From Pseudomonas sp. S06B 330 (GTDB lineage Bacteria; Pseudomonadota; Gammaproteobacteria; Pseudomonadales; Pseudomonadaceae): 64,000 bases of DNA. The notes beneath the pieces are model-generated. The model did no database searches, was not told the origin of the DNA, and saw nothing but the letters and a program-made list of their open reading frames with translations. How positions within the stretch are numbered: the stretch's first letter is position 1; each line of letters begins with the position of its first letter. Positions 38,233 to 46,234 of this stretch are shown here, in pieces. The stretch spans positions 2,042,501-2,106,500 of the forward strand of contig NZ_CP088149.1 of NCBI RefSeq assembly GCF_002845275.2, read 5' to 3'. The position numbers and the translations under genes are program-made.

Positions 38233-39683
38233 TGGATCAGCAAACATTGGAACGGGTAGCCCGTGCGGCGTGCACTGTACCTTCGCAGCACATCGGTGCT
38301 GAACACGCCGAAGAGGGGTGCCGACACGAACACAGCCACATTCTGGACTCGAAAACCCACGGGGGAGGCTACGCCGGCCCCGTGAGTCGGAGGATATTCT
38401 GCAGCCACTGTCGCCTGCAGCGCTGGCTCGACGTGGAAGCCGCGCTGGCAATGGCTCAGGCGGATGTCGGTATTATCCCGCGCGAGGCCGCGCTCGATAT
38501 TGAGAAGGCGGCGCAGCTTTCAGCGGTCGATCTACACCAGATTGCCGAGGGTGTGGCCAGCACCGGGCATTCACTGATGCCGCTGCTCGGTGCATTGCAG
38601 AAGAACTGCAGCCCGAGCGCCCGCGAGTACGTGCACTTCGGCGCTACCACCCAGGACATCCAGGACACCGCCCAGTCATTGGAAATGCGCGACGTGCTGG
38701 ATGCGATGGAGCACGCACTGGATGCGCTGCTGGCCAAACTGGCGGTGCTGGCGGATGGGCAACGCAATAGCCTCATGGTTGCCAGAACCCATTCGATTCC
38801 AGCCTTGCCCACCACCTTCGCGCTGAAGGTCGCCGGCTGGATCGACGAGCTCTTGCGCCACCGCGATCGCCTTGGCGAAGCCCGCAAGCGGATTCTGGTG
38901 GTCCAGCTGTTCGGTGGCGTCGGCACGATGGCAGCTTTTGGCAGTGAGGCCATGGCCATGCTGGAGAAATTTGCCCAGCGGCTGTCGCTGGAGGTGCCGC
39001 TGGCGGGTTGGCACGTATCGCGCGACCGGGTCACCGAGTTCGTCAGTACACTGGCCATGGTCACCGCTTCGCTAGCCCGCGTGGCAGACGAGATCCGCAC
39101 CTTGAATCGCTGGGAAATCGGCGAGGTCGAGGTGGGCTGGACGCAGCAACAGATTGGCAGCAGCACGATGCCGCACAAGCGCAATCCTGAGGGCTGCGAA
39201 CAGGTGGTAGTGCTTGCCCGCCTGGCCAAGGCCCAGGTCATGCTCGCCCTCGATGCCATGATTCTGGAGCATGAACGCGACTATCGCGGTACGCGCCTTG
39301 AGTGGTGTGCGGTAGCTGACGTCTCTCACTACGCATTGATGGCCTTTTCGTTGCTGACAGACACCATCAGCGGCCTCACGGTCAACGACAAGACTATGGC
39401 GCGTACGGCAGACGCGTTCAGCGATGCCATCTGCACCGAGGCGTTTGTGTTCGAAATGGCGAAAAAGCTGGGCAAGAGCAGCGCCTACGCAATCATTTTC
39501 GAGATTACGCAAACCTGCCAGCGCAACCGCGTTTCGATGCGTGAGGCGATCGAGTCCGACCCGCGGGTAAACACCGTCATGCCTGCGCAGACGCTGGCCA
39601 GGCTGTTTGAACCCAGAAGTCATCTGGGCATGGCGCAAGAGATCGTCGACAACGTGCTGGGCAAGGTTGCCAGCCATCACTGA
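38232..39683 (+). CDS. flcB: Fumarase/aspartase-superfamily lyase with His/Cys-rich N-terminus, FlcB-like
   Basis: A 483-residue paralogue of the preceding lyase with HFGATTQDIQDTAQS, MVARTHSIPALPTTFA and GSSTMPHKRNPEGCE. It carries about 34 extra N-terminal residues relative to FlcC, including Cys14, His20, His25, Cys30, His32, His34 and His36, and a CSHC (57-60) where FlcC has SDSN. The ATG at 38232 has GGAGGG 6 bases upstream; a GTG at 38229 is the alternative. In the fluopsin pathway FlcB is thought to act first on cysteine and fumarate (from memory). The metal-ligand-like extension is unusual for the superfamily. Confidence 0.82.
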   Translation: MDQQTLERVARAACTVPSQHIGAEHAEEGCRHEHSHILDSKTHGGGYAGPVSRRIFCSHCRLQRWLDVEAALAMAQADVGIIPREAALDIEKAAQLSAVDLHQIAEGVASTGHSLMPLLGALQKNCSPSAREYVHFGATTQDIQDTAQSLEMRDVLDAMEHALDALLAKLAVLADGQRNSLMVARTHSIPALPTTFALKVAGWIDELLRHRDRLGEARKRILVVQLFGGVGTMAAFGSEAMAMLEKFAQRLSLEVPLAGWHVSRDRVTEFVSTLAMVTASLARVADEIRTLNRWEIGEVEVGWTQQQIGSSTMPHKRNPEGCEQVVVLARLAKAQVMLALDAMILEHERDYRGTRLEWCAVADVSHYALMAFSLLTDTISGLTVNDKTMARTADAFSDAICTEAFVFEMAKKLGKSSAYAIIFEITQTCQRNRVSMREAIESDPRVNTVMPAQTLARLFEPRSHLGMAQEIVDNVLGKVASHH

Positions 39684-39730
39684 GTTACCCATCGCAAACT
39701 ACGGCCGTACGGCAAATCATGGAGAGGCAA

Positions 39731-40804
39731 ATGTCAAAAGCTATTGAGTTGGATAAGGCGAAGGTCGAGCAATTTTCCGCGCGGATCATGGAAGACTACG
39801 GCAACACCCTGCGCGGCGCGATGCTGTACATCGGCGACCAGTTGGGCCTGTTCAAAGCGCTCGCGCACGGTGAGGCGGTGACCCTGGAGGAGTTGGCGGA
39901 CCAGACCGGTTTCAATGCGCGATACCTGCGCGAGTGGTTAGGCAGCATGGCGACCGGCAATTACGTGACCTACGATGCGCAAACCAAGCGCTATCGGATG
40001 CCGCCCGAATTTGCCCCGGTGCTTGCCGACGAAGATTCACCTTACTTTGCCGGTGGGATCATCCAGCTAAGCGTTCCGTTCGTGAGCATGGCGCCCCGTG
40101 TCATCGAGGCGTTCCGTAACGGTGGCGGCTGCCCGGAAGAAGCCTTCCCCATCGAGACCTGGGAGGGCATGGAGCGCATGACCATGCCTTGGTACAAACA
40201 CTACCTGGTCCAGCACTGGATCCCGTCACTGGACGGCGTCAAAGCAAAACTTGAGACTGGTGGCAGCGTCCTTGATTTTGGCTGCGGCAGCGGCCTGGCG
40301 GCAATCACCATGGCCAAGGCATTTCCCGAGGCGCGTATCGTCGGCTGTGATTTCCATCCGCCGTCCATCGAACGTGCACGGGCGAACGCCGAGGCGGCCG
40401 GGGTCGCAGACCGGGTGCAGTTCGAGGTCAGTGACTCCGATGCACTGGTGGGTAAGAAGTTCGACTTTGTGACCACCTTCGTGGTCATCCACGACGCCAC
40501 CGACCCGCAACAGATGATGAAGGACTTGCGTGAGTCGACCGCTGACGACGGCACCTACCTTATGGTGGAACTCAACCTCTCGGAAGATCTCCACGAAAAC
40601 ATGAATCTGTTCGGTCGCGTGATGTACCCGCAGAGCACGCTCTACTGCATGACCTGTTCATTGTCGCACGGCGGTGCCGGTATTGGCGCGTTCATGGGTG
40701 AGAAACGCGCCCGGCAGATGGCCGAAGCCGCAGGCTTCAGCCGCTTCCGTAAGGTGCCTTCCGAGCGGCCGGCGATGCCCGCGTTGTTCGAACTCAAGCC
40801 CTGA
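39731..40804 (+). CDS. flcA: SAM-dependent methyltransferase, FlcA-like
   Basis: A 357-residue class I methyltransferase with an N-terminal winged-helix/dimerisation region (LRGAMLYIGDQLGLFKALA, LADQTGFNARYLREWL) and a Rossmann SAM domain (VLDFGCGSGLAAITMAKAFP near 180, then VGCDFHPPSI and FDFVTTFVVIHDATDP). It would methylate the thiohydroxamate intermediate in fluopsin C synthesis, giving N-methyl-N-hydroxythioformamide. The start at 39731 has GGAGAGG 3 bases upstream; ATG 39719 is an in-frame alternative without RBS. It is the last gene of the operon, followed by a REPIN. Confidence 0.83.
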   Translation: MSKAIELDKAKVEQFSARIMEDYGNTLRGAMLYIGDQLGLFKALAHGEAVTLEELADQTGFNARYLREWLGSMATGNYVTYDAQTKRYRMPPEFAPVLADEDSPYFAGGIIQLSVPFVSMAPRVIEAFRNGGGCPEEAFPIETWEGMERMTMPWYKHYLVQHWIPSLDGVKAKLETGGSVLDFGCGSGLAAITMAKAFPEARIVGCDFHPPSIERARANAEAAGVADRVQFEVSDSDALVGKKFDFVTTFVVIHDATDPQQMMKDLRESTADDGTYLMVELNLSEDLHENMNLFGRVMYPQSTLYCMTCSLSHGGAGIGAFMGEKRARQMAEAAGFSRFRKVPSERPAMPALFELKP

Positions 40805-40855
40805 GGTCGTGCTGCCCTGGACTGCGCATCGCGCGGTCTGGGGTATGGCGTATTC

Positions 40856-40957
40856 GTAGCCGCTGCCGTCAGGCTGCGATCGGGCGTGAAGCGGCCGCCT
40901 CTGGGGTCATCATGACGACTGCTTCGCAGCCGATCGCAGCCTGACGGCAGCGGCTAC
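40856..40957. repeat. REPIN: second inverted REP pair
   Basis: Arm GTAGCCGCTGCCGTCAGGCT... (40856-40882) and its exact reverse complement (40931-40957) flank a 48-base centre. It differs from the 10910 REPIN at the TCA/CGA positions of the arm. It sits just after the flc operon and may serve as its 3' end. Confidence 0.9.
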
Positions 40958-40992
40958 GAGGGGCCAAAGCAAGGCTGGCCCAAAGGTGCGGA

Positions 40993-41475
40993 TCATTCAA
41001 GTAACGACGCAGCCTTGAGTAGATCGTGCAACCCCTCAGGTACCAGTGGTGATGTCGCGGTAAAGCTTGAGCTATCGCGCCACTGGGCCCTGAACGCGGC
41101 ACCATCAGTTTCGTGACCGTCGAGCCACGGTTGTTCGTATAGGCTGGTGTCGATGAACCTTGCGTCGTAAACCTGGACGATCTCATGCCCCGGCTTACCG
41201 GCGTAGGTGAAAATACTCTCCAGCGTGCCGAGCAAGTGAACAGCCGTGATGCGTTCGCCCAGTTCTTCCTGCACTTCCCTGGCAATGGCTTCAACGCTTC
41301 GCTCACCAAATTCAATGCCGCCGCCGACAGGGCGAAAGAGCGTCTGCTGTTTTTCGTCGTCGTAGAACGCGTTGACCAGAATCTTTCCTTGATGATGAAA
41401 AACGCACAGGGCGAGGGCGCGAATGCGAGGCGCTGACACGACGTTAAATCCTTTTGTTAGAGGTGGCTGCTTCAT
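40993..41475 (-). CDS. NUDIX hydrolase
   Basis: A 160-residue NUDIX-fold hydrolase acting on nucleoside diphosphates linked to another moiety. The Nudix box is complete: GGGIEFGERSVEAIAREVQE followed by ELG. It begins MKQPPLTKGFNVVSAPRIRA; a shorter start is possible. The substrate is not predictable. It is minus strand, next to the YecA-like gene in the same orientation (40-base gap), possibly cotranscribed. Confidence 0.88.
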   Translation of the reverse strand: MKQPPLTKGFNVVSAPRIRALALCVFHHQGKILVNAFYDDEKQQTLFRPVGGGIEFGERSVEAIAREVQEELGERITAVHLLGTLESIFTYAGKPGHEIVQVYDARFIDTSLYEQPWLDGHETDGAAFRAQWRDSSSFTATSPLVPEGLHDLLKAASLLE

Positions 41476-41515
41476 CTGTTGCTGCCGGGATGGGGCGTCT
41501 GCATCGCTGGAAACG

Positions 41516-42070
41516 CTAGCGCTGCGCTACCCAATACCCGTGCAGTGCCCGTGCTGCGGGCTCGATCGCGGCTACTTGCTGACGATGCAGCACCACATCC
41601 AGATCTACCGGCAGGTCGAAGTTATCTTGCTCGGCGCAGTCGCTGATCTTCTGCAATTGAAGTGCTTGTGGCTCCGGCAGAGCCGGCCAGTTGCCGACGG
41701 CGGCGCCACGCAGGTAGCCAAAACACCACTCTTGCGCCAAGGCCAGCGGCTGGCCGGCGTGCTCGGTCTGTTCGAAGCGGGCTTTGAAGGCTTGCGGTTC
41801 AGTGGCCAGTTGGGCTGCCAGGGTGTTGAGGAGACGCACGCAAAGGTCGATGAATGTGCGGCATTCTTCAGGCGTCTGCCATTGCGGGGTCTGCCCACCA
41901 AAGATCGCCGGGAACCACTCGGCAATGTCGATCTGCGCCGGGCTCGACACCAGGGCAGTGAAGTAGCCTTCAAGCTCGGAGGGGTTGAGCACGGAGTGGT
42001 CGTTACCGTACTTAAGCAACGTGTCTTCGATGAACTCGAACTCGCTGGGGCTGAGGGGGTGAATGTGCAT
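41516..42070 (-). CDS. UPF0149/YecA family protein
   Basis: A 184-residue protein resembling the UPF0149/YecA N-terminal domain: [19 protein letters not shown], then [26 protein letters not shown] and [11 protein letters not shown] are characteristic. There is no C-terminal SEC-C zinc motif. The function is unknown. It stands upstream of the NUDIX gene on the minus strand, and its start region faces the PvdS-like promoter of mbtH. Confidence 0.8.
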   Translation of the reverse strand: MHIHPLSPSEFEFIEDTLLKYGNDHSVLNPSELEGYFTALVSSPAQIDIAEWFPAIFGGQTPQWQTPEECRTFIDLCVRLLNTLAAQLATEPQAFKARFEQTEHAGQPLALAQEWCFGYLRGAAVGNWPALPEPQALQLQKISDCAEQDNFDLPVDLDVVLHRQQVAAIEPAARALHGYWVAQR

Positions 42071-42157
42071 AAAGAGGTTCCTTGGCGAGGTGAGCGTAAA
42101 AAAAACCGGGGAGGATGGCGCTTTGCAGCGTTTTTATCCAGCCCTGTGTGACGGGAT

Positions 42158-42181
42158 TAATTTATTCGCGCAGTCGTTCGT
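42158..42181 (+). promoter_or_regulatory. PvdS-like (iron-starvation) promoter of mbtH
   Basis: TAATT, 16 bases, CGT. The consensus for the pyoverdine ECF sigma factor is TAAAT-N16-CGT, so one base differs. The same form occurs before the NRPS gene at 53683. It lies 62 bases upstream of the mbtH start. Confidence 0.55.
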
Positions 42182-42242
42182 TCTCTTGGTAGCCACCGCT
42201 CGCCCGCTGCGCGGCGGGCCCATTCAATCCAGGAGACAGGCA

Positions 42243-42467
42243 ATGACATCCGTATTCGACCGCGACGACATCGTGTTCCAGGTAGTGGTCAACCATGAAG
42301 AACAGTACTCCATCTGGCCGGACTACAAAGCGGTTCCAGCCGGCTGGCGAACCGTGGGCAAAAGCGGCCTGAAAAAGGAATGCCTAGCCTACATCGACGA
42401 AGTCTGGACCGACATGCGTCCTTTGAGTCTGCGCCAGAAGATGGCCGAAACCGCAGCGGCGCAGTAA
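42243..42467 (+). CDS. MbtH-like NRPS accessory protein
   Basis: A 74-residue MbtH-family protein that binds and activates adenylation domains of NRPSs. The signature is complete: [19 protein letters not shown], then [17 protein letters not shown] with the conserved tryptophans. AGGAG lies upstream. The P. aeruginosa counterpart PA2412 sits beside a thioesterase gene (PA2411) in the pyoverdine locus, as here. It probably serves the NRPSs at 53763-64000. Confidence 0.95.
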   Translation: MTSVFDRDDIVFQVVVNHEEQYSIWPDYKAVPAGWRTVGKSGLKKECLAYIDEVWTDMRPLSLRQKMAETAAAQ

Positions 42468-42477
42468 GGGGCCCCTG

Positions 42478-43197
42478 GTGTCGTCACTGAACCTGTTGTG
42501 CCTGCCTTATTCTGGGGCCAGTGCCATGGTTTACAGCCGCTGGCGGCGCAAGCTGCCGGCCTGGCTGAACCTGCGTCCGGTGGAATTGCCCGGGCGTGGG
42601 GCGCGCATGGGCGAGCCGGTACAAACCGACATGCAGGCCCTGGCCCGGCAACTGGCCAGCGAACAGCGTTTGGCTGCCAGCCAGCCTTATGCCTTGCTTG
42701 GCCATAGCTTGGGGGCCTTGTTGGCGTTCGAGCTGGCCCACGAGCTGCAGGCGCTGGGTTGTCCGTCGCCGGTGGCGCTGGTTGCCTGCGGCACGGCAGC
42801 ACCGACCCGGCGCGAGGATTATGACGGCGACAACTGGCGCGTGCCCAAAAGCGATGCCGAACTGATCGATGAGTTGCGCAGGCTGCAGGGTACGCCGGAA
42901 GAGGTGCTGGCCAACCAGGAGTTGATGAGCCTGACCTTGCCGGTGCTGCGTGGTGACTTTCTGTTGTGCGGCCGCTATGCCTACCGTCAGCGTCCGCCAC
43001 TGCAGTGTCCGCTGCATGTGCTGGGCGGCGAAGATGATCGTGCCAGTGAAGCGCAGTTGTTGGCCTGGCGTCGGGAGACCTTGGGTGATTTCTCCCTGGA
43101 GACTTTTCCTGGTGGTCACTTCTTTATCCATGAGCAGGAAGAGCGGGTGCTGGGTGTGCTTAGCGCCGTCCTGGAACCTCATCGGTTGTCGGCCTGA
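42478..43197 (+). CDS. Type II thioesterase of pyoverdine NRPS
   Basis: A 239-residue alpha/beta hydrolase that removes wrongly loaded acyl groups from carrier proteins. The nucleophile elbow is GHSLGA, the opening LCLPYSGASAMVY is typical, and the catalytic His is in PGGHFFIHE. It starts with GTG at 42478 behind AAGGGG, 10 bases after mbtH, and is surely cotranscribed. It corresponds to the PA2411 thioesterase type. Confidence 0.92.
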   Translation: MSSLNLLCLPYSGASAMVYSRWRRKLPAWLNLRPVELPGRGARMGEPVQTDMQALARQLASEQRLAASQPYALLGHSLGALLAFELAHELQALGCPSPVALVACGTAAPTRREDYDGDNWRVPKSDAELIDELRRLQGTPEEVLANQELMSLTLPVLRGDFLLCGRYAYRQRPPLQCPLHVLGGEDDRASEAQLLAWRRETLGDFSLETFPGGHFFIHEQEERVLGVLSAVLEPHRLSA

Positions 43198-43266
43198 ACT
43201 GGCCATTGACGTGACTACCAGCGTTGGGTGAGCCTTGACGGTTCAACCATGACGCAGGTGCAAGGA

Positions 43267-43818
43267 ATGTTGATCAAGGCGAATCAGGCCAGCTTGCTGG
43301 TCATCGACGTGCAGGAAAAACTCATTGGCGCAGTCAGCGATCCAACAGGCACCTTGGCCCGGACCCGCTGGCTGTTGGCGGCGACTGCCGAGCTTGGTGT
43401 GCCGACGGTGATTTCAGAGCAGTACCCCAAGGGCCTCGGCCCGACCGTCGCGGCCCTCCTGCAGGCCGCGCCGGATGCTCAGGTGGTGGAGAAACTGCAT
43501 TTTTCCTGCGTGGCCGCTCAGTGCCTGCCTGCATCCTTGCTTGCTCGCGAACAGGTGATTGTCTGCGGCATGGAAACCCATATCTGCGTGCTGCAAACCG
43601 TGCTTGGCCTGCGTGAACTGGGTAAGCAGGTGTTTGTGGTCGAAGATGCCTGCGACTGTCGCGGCGCCCACAACCAGGCAGCGGGCCTTGCCCGCATGCG
43701 CGACGCCGGGGCCCAGATCGTCACTCGCGAGATGGTGCTGTTCGAGCTGATGGAAAGTTCGGCACACGAACAATTCCGCCATATCAGTAAGACCTACATT
43801 GTGCCGGGGAGTGCTTGA
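43267..43818 (+). CDS. Isochorismatase-family cysteine hydrolase
   Basis: A 183-residue hydrolase with the family triad: Asp in LLVIDVQEKLIG, Lys in SEQYPKGLGPT, and Cys in CGMETHICVLQT. These enzymes hydrolyse isochorismate, nicotinamide or other amides; the YcaC-like subfamily is closest in size. Upstream in-frame starts at 43228 (GTG) and 43249 exist; 43267 is preferred because AGGTG stands 8 bases before it. It is just downstream of the thioesterase, but a siderophore role (DHB formation) is not supported by other DHB genes in the window. Confidence 0.82.
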   Translation: MLIKANQASLLVIDVQEKLIGAVSDPTGTLARTRWLLAATAELGVPTVISEQYPKGLGPTVAALLQAAPDAQVVEKLHFSCVAAQCLPASLLAREQVIVCGMETHICVLQTVLGLRELGKQVFVVEDACDCRGAHNQAAGLARMRDAGAQIVTREMVLFELMESSAHEQFRHISKTYIVPGSA

Positions 43819-43932
43819 TCTACGCGTGATGATAAGACGACGTGGGTCATTAAAGGTATGTGTATTATTTCCATGTGCTTATATGGTTTAACGTAGTGTG
43901 TACTGGACTTCCATGCAGGGAGATCAGTTGCT

Positions 43933-44823
43933 ATGAAGTGTTGGTACACATACAGTCGTTCCGGGATATTAAGTAATCAATTTTCTTTTTCGGTGAACAT
44001 GGAATATCCGGGGAAGATAATAAATCATAAGGGGGTGCTGTTTCTGTTTTATGTTGCCGAAGGCAATGGTGGCACTGATGGTGGTGCGAGGTTGATGACC
44101 AAGGTCTCGGTTGCCGATGCGTGGAGTGATCCTGTTGGTATCGAGTTTGGTACTTTTTTACATGAAGCGATGAGCGTCTTTACTTTTAAAGATAAACTCT
44201 ATGTGCTCTGTAGTGGCGACGCACCTTCGTATGATCTGGTGACACCACCCCGGCTGGCGGAATACGATGAATTAACCGGGGCATTTACGGTTGCGAACTT
44301 TTCAACGGACTACCGACGGGGTGCTAGTTTTGTGGAGAATAATGGTCGACTTTATATGTTCTATAAAGCGCCGGGAACCACTGCGCTTCTATGAAGATCC
44401 ACAGGTGATATGGCGACCTGGAGTACTCCGCGGTCAGTTAAGATTGATGGAGTGCGAGATCTCCATCCGGCAGTGGAGCCAGCCGTGATCAGTTATCATG
44501 GGCTGATCCATCTGATAGTCAAAAGTGGCACTCAACCTGGCTGGGAGTTGATGAGGTTTGATGGCGAATCCGCTTGGGCATGTACCAGGACATTTATAGG
44601 AAAAGACCATCCAAGTTCTCCTGGCGTAGCGATCCATAATGGCCTGTTGAAAGTAGCGTTCAGTGATACGAGGCCCAATGGGAGCAGGGGTCTCGATTTG
44701 TACGCTTACGACGGGAATTCGTTGAGTTCGCCGGAATCTAGTTTTGAGCTGGGCGCGCAATTTCAGGTTTCTATGGCTGTTCAAGATGACTATTTATACG
44801 TGGTTTACAGAGGTCGGAGTTGA
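43933..44823 (+). pseudogene. Beta-propeller-like (sialidase/lectin-type) gene with in-frame TGA
   Basis: Two open stretches in the same frame (43933-44391 and 44395-44823) are separated only by TGA at 44392-44394. Read together they give about 295 residues of repeats: MEYPGKIINHKGVLFLFYVA, SVADAWSDPVGI, MSVFTFKDKLYVLCSG, VENNGRLYMFYKAPG, then DMATWSTPRSVKIDG, VISYHGLIHLIVKSG, VAIHNGLLKVAFSDT and VQDDYLYVVYRGRS. Each repeat (hydrophobic strand, NG/DD turn, LYVxY, then W-S-x-P) is the blade pattern of sialidase-like or lectin beta-propellers. The second half could still be made from ATG 44410. There is no signal peptide. The low G+C suggests transfer. It is next to the CdtB-like gene. Confidence 0.6.
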
Positions 44824-44866
44824 GGTGTAGCGCCGAATTGTATAATTCCTATAAGAGTAAATCTTC

Positions 44867-46207
44867 ATGCCATTGGATCAAACTATTCGCAGCTATATTG
44901 AGCAAAACTTGACGCTTGATTTGCCGCCCAGGATTTTTGAGAATCAGTTGGATATAATTTTCACTGATATCATTGATTTGCTAGCACGGTCGCCGAATGA
45001 TGCCCCGCCAACGTCCGCTTTCTTGGCCTATCAAATTTCTTTTCTGTTTATGCGTAGCAGTAATCAGGCGCGGCAAGCAAGGTATGCTTACTATGTGACG
45101 GAGTTGCTGCGACGAAATTATAATGAGCGGGGCGTGATCAATGTGTTTCTTGCTGCCCCTCGTGCGCAAAGCCTGGCAGTCTTGGTCAATATCTATCATT
45201 TTCACCACGCTTTGTTAATGAACGGCTTGCGTAGCGGCGATGGCGCTACCACATTAGATGCCTTCGATGCTCTGCGCATGTTGCAGATTATCGTTGGGGC
45301 GGCAATTGGGCCGTGGCATGCACATGTTCAGTTGAGTGGCGCGATAAGCGAATATCACCATGCCAGGGCGGACATCAGTGGCGGCGGTGCGCAAATTGAA
45401 ATAGGTCGGTTTAACCGGGGCGGCCGATCGATTGACCTGCAGGTGGCCACTTGGAATCTTCAAGGCAGCTCTGCATCGACTGACCATAAATGGCACACGA
45501 GCATATTTCAGCTAGCTCGCAGAAATCATGTAATTGTGTTGCAGGAGGCGGGTACGCCACCTGCTTCTTGTCGGCATCTGGAGGAAATGCACATCATTGA
45601 CCAATTTGGTGGTGAACATGAGGTAAATCACTACATCTGGGCAATGGGAACTTCAAGAAAACCGAGAAACTACCAAGTATTTGTCCTCGATGTGCAGCGT
45701 CTGCGGGTCAATCTGGCAATCATTGTCGCCGATGCAGCCCCTCTGACCATTCAGTCCGTAATGGTAGTTGCCGATGGTGTACCCCGCGATGCAAACGCAT
45801 TCACGAGTCGGCCCGTGCTAGGCCTACGTTTGCGTTTGAATGGGATGGTCAATGATGTTGTTGTGGCGAATCTTCACGCTATTTCAGGCGGAGGTCCTAA
45901 TGCGCCACGGATATTGAGGGAAATTAGTTGGCATACCGACGTGCCTTATGTATTGCTCGGCGATTTCAATCGCGACCCGCGACAACCTGATGCTCAGCAG
46001 GCTAATCGCGGCAATTGGGTCTCACCTCCGGACATTGCTCAGGTTGTCCTGGCGAACGGCAACACGCATCCCAGTGTTGCGCCAGTGACCATGCTGGACT
46101 ACGCGATCTGCAACGGTACTGCAGGGCCTACAAATCTTGGTACTGTAAGTGGTATGGGACAGTCTGATCATTTGGCGGTCTCTTACATTTTCAATTTCCA
46201 TCAGTGA
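44867..46207 (+). CDS. CdtB-like nuclease/phosphatase toxin with extra N-terminal domain
   Basis: A 446-residue protein. Residues from 193 match cytolethal distending toxin B: VATWNLQGSSASTDHKWH, VLQEAGTPPAS, VNLAIIVAD, LHAISGGG, LLGDFNRDP and QSDHLAVSYIF. The catalytic set of the DNase I fold is intact (Glu227, His337, Asp366, Asn368, Asp434, His435). CdtB enters host nuclei and cuts DNA, or acts as a PIP3 phosphatase. The first about 190 residues are helical (MPLDQTIRSYIEQNLTLDL onward) and not part of known CdtB; I do not recognise them. There is no signal peptide, and no CdtA or CdtC nearby. The A+T-richer composition points to transfer. Confidence 0.85.
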   Translation: MPLDQTIRSYIEQNLTLDLPPRIFENQLDIIFTDIIDLLARSPNDAPPTSAFLAYQISFLFMRSSNQARQARYAYYVTELLRRNYNERGVINVFLAAPRAQSLAVLVNIYHFHHALLMNGLRSGDGATTLDAFDALRMLQIIVGAAIGPWHAHVQLSGAISEYHHARADISGGGAQIEIGRFNRGGRSIDLQVATWNLQGSSASTDHKWHTSIFQLARRNHVIVLQEAGTPPASCRHLEEMHIIDQFGGEHEVNHYIWAMGTSRKPRNYQVFVLDVQRLRVNLAIIVADAAPLTIQSVMVVADGVPRDANAFTSRPVLGLRLRLNGMVNDVVVANLHAISGGGPNAPRILREISWHTDVPYVLLGDFNRDPRQPDAQQANRGNWVSPPDIAQVVLANGNTHPSVAPVTMLDYAICNGTAGPTNLGTVSGMGQSDHLAVSYIFNFHQ

Positions 46208-46234
46208 CTGCCAAGTGAGCGTTCGGGGAGCTGC

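Noticed and set aside
43267..43818. Isochorismatase-type gene as a catecholate siderophore gene
   Set aside because: No entA, entC or DHB-activating genes are near; the neighbouring genes are all pyoverdine type.
44392..44394. TGA as selenocysteine in the propeller-like gene
   Set aside because: No SECIS-like hairpin is evident right after the codon and no selenoprotein homologue is expected; a nonsense mutation is simpler.
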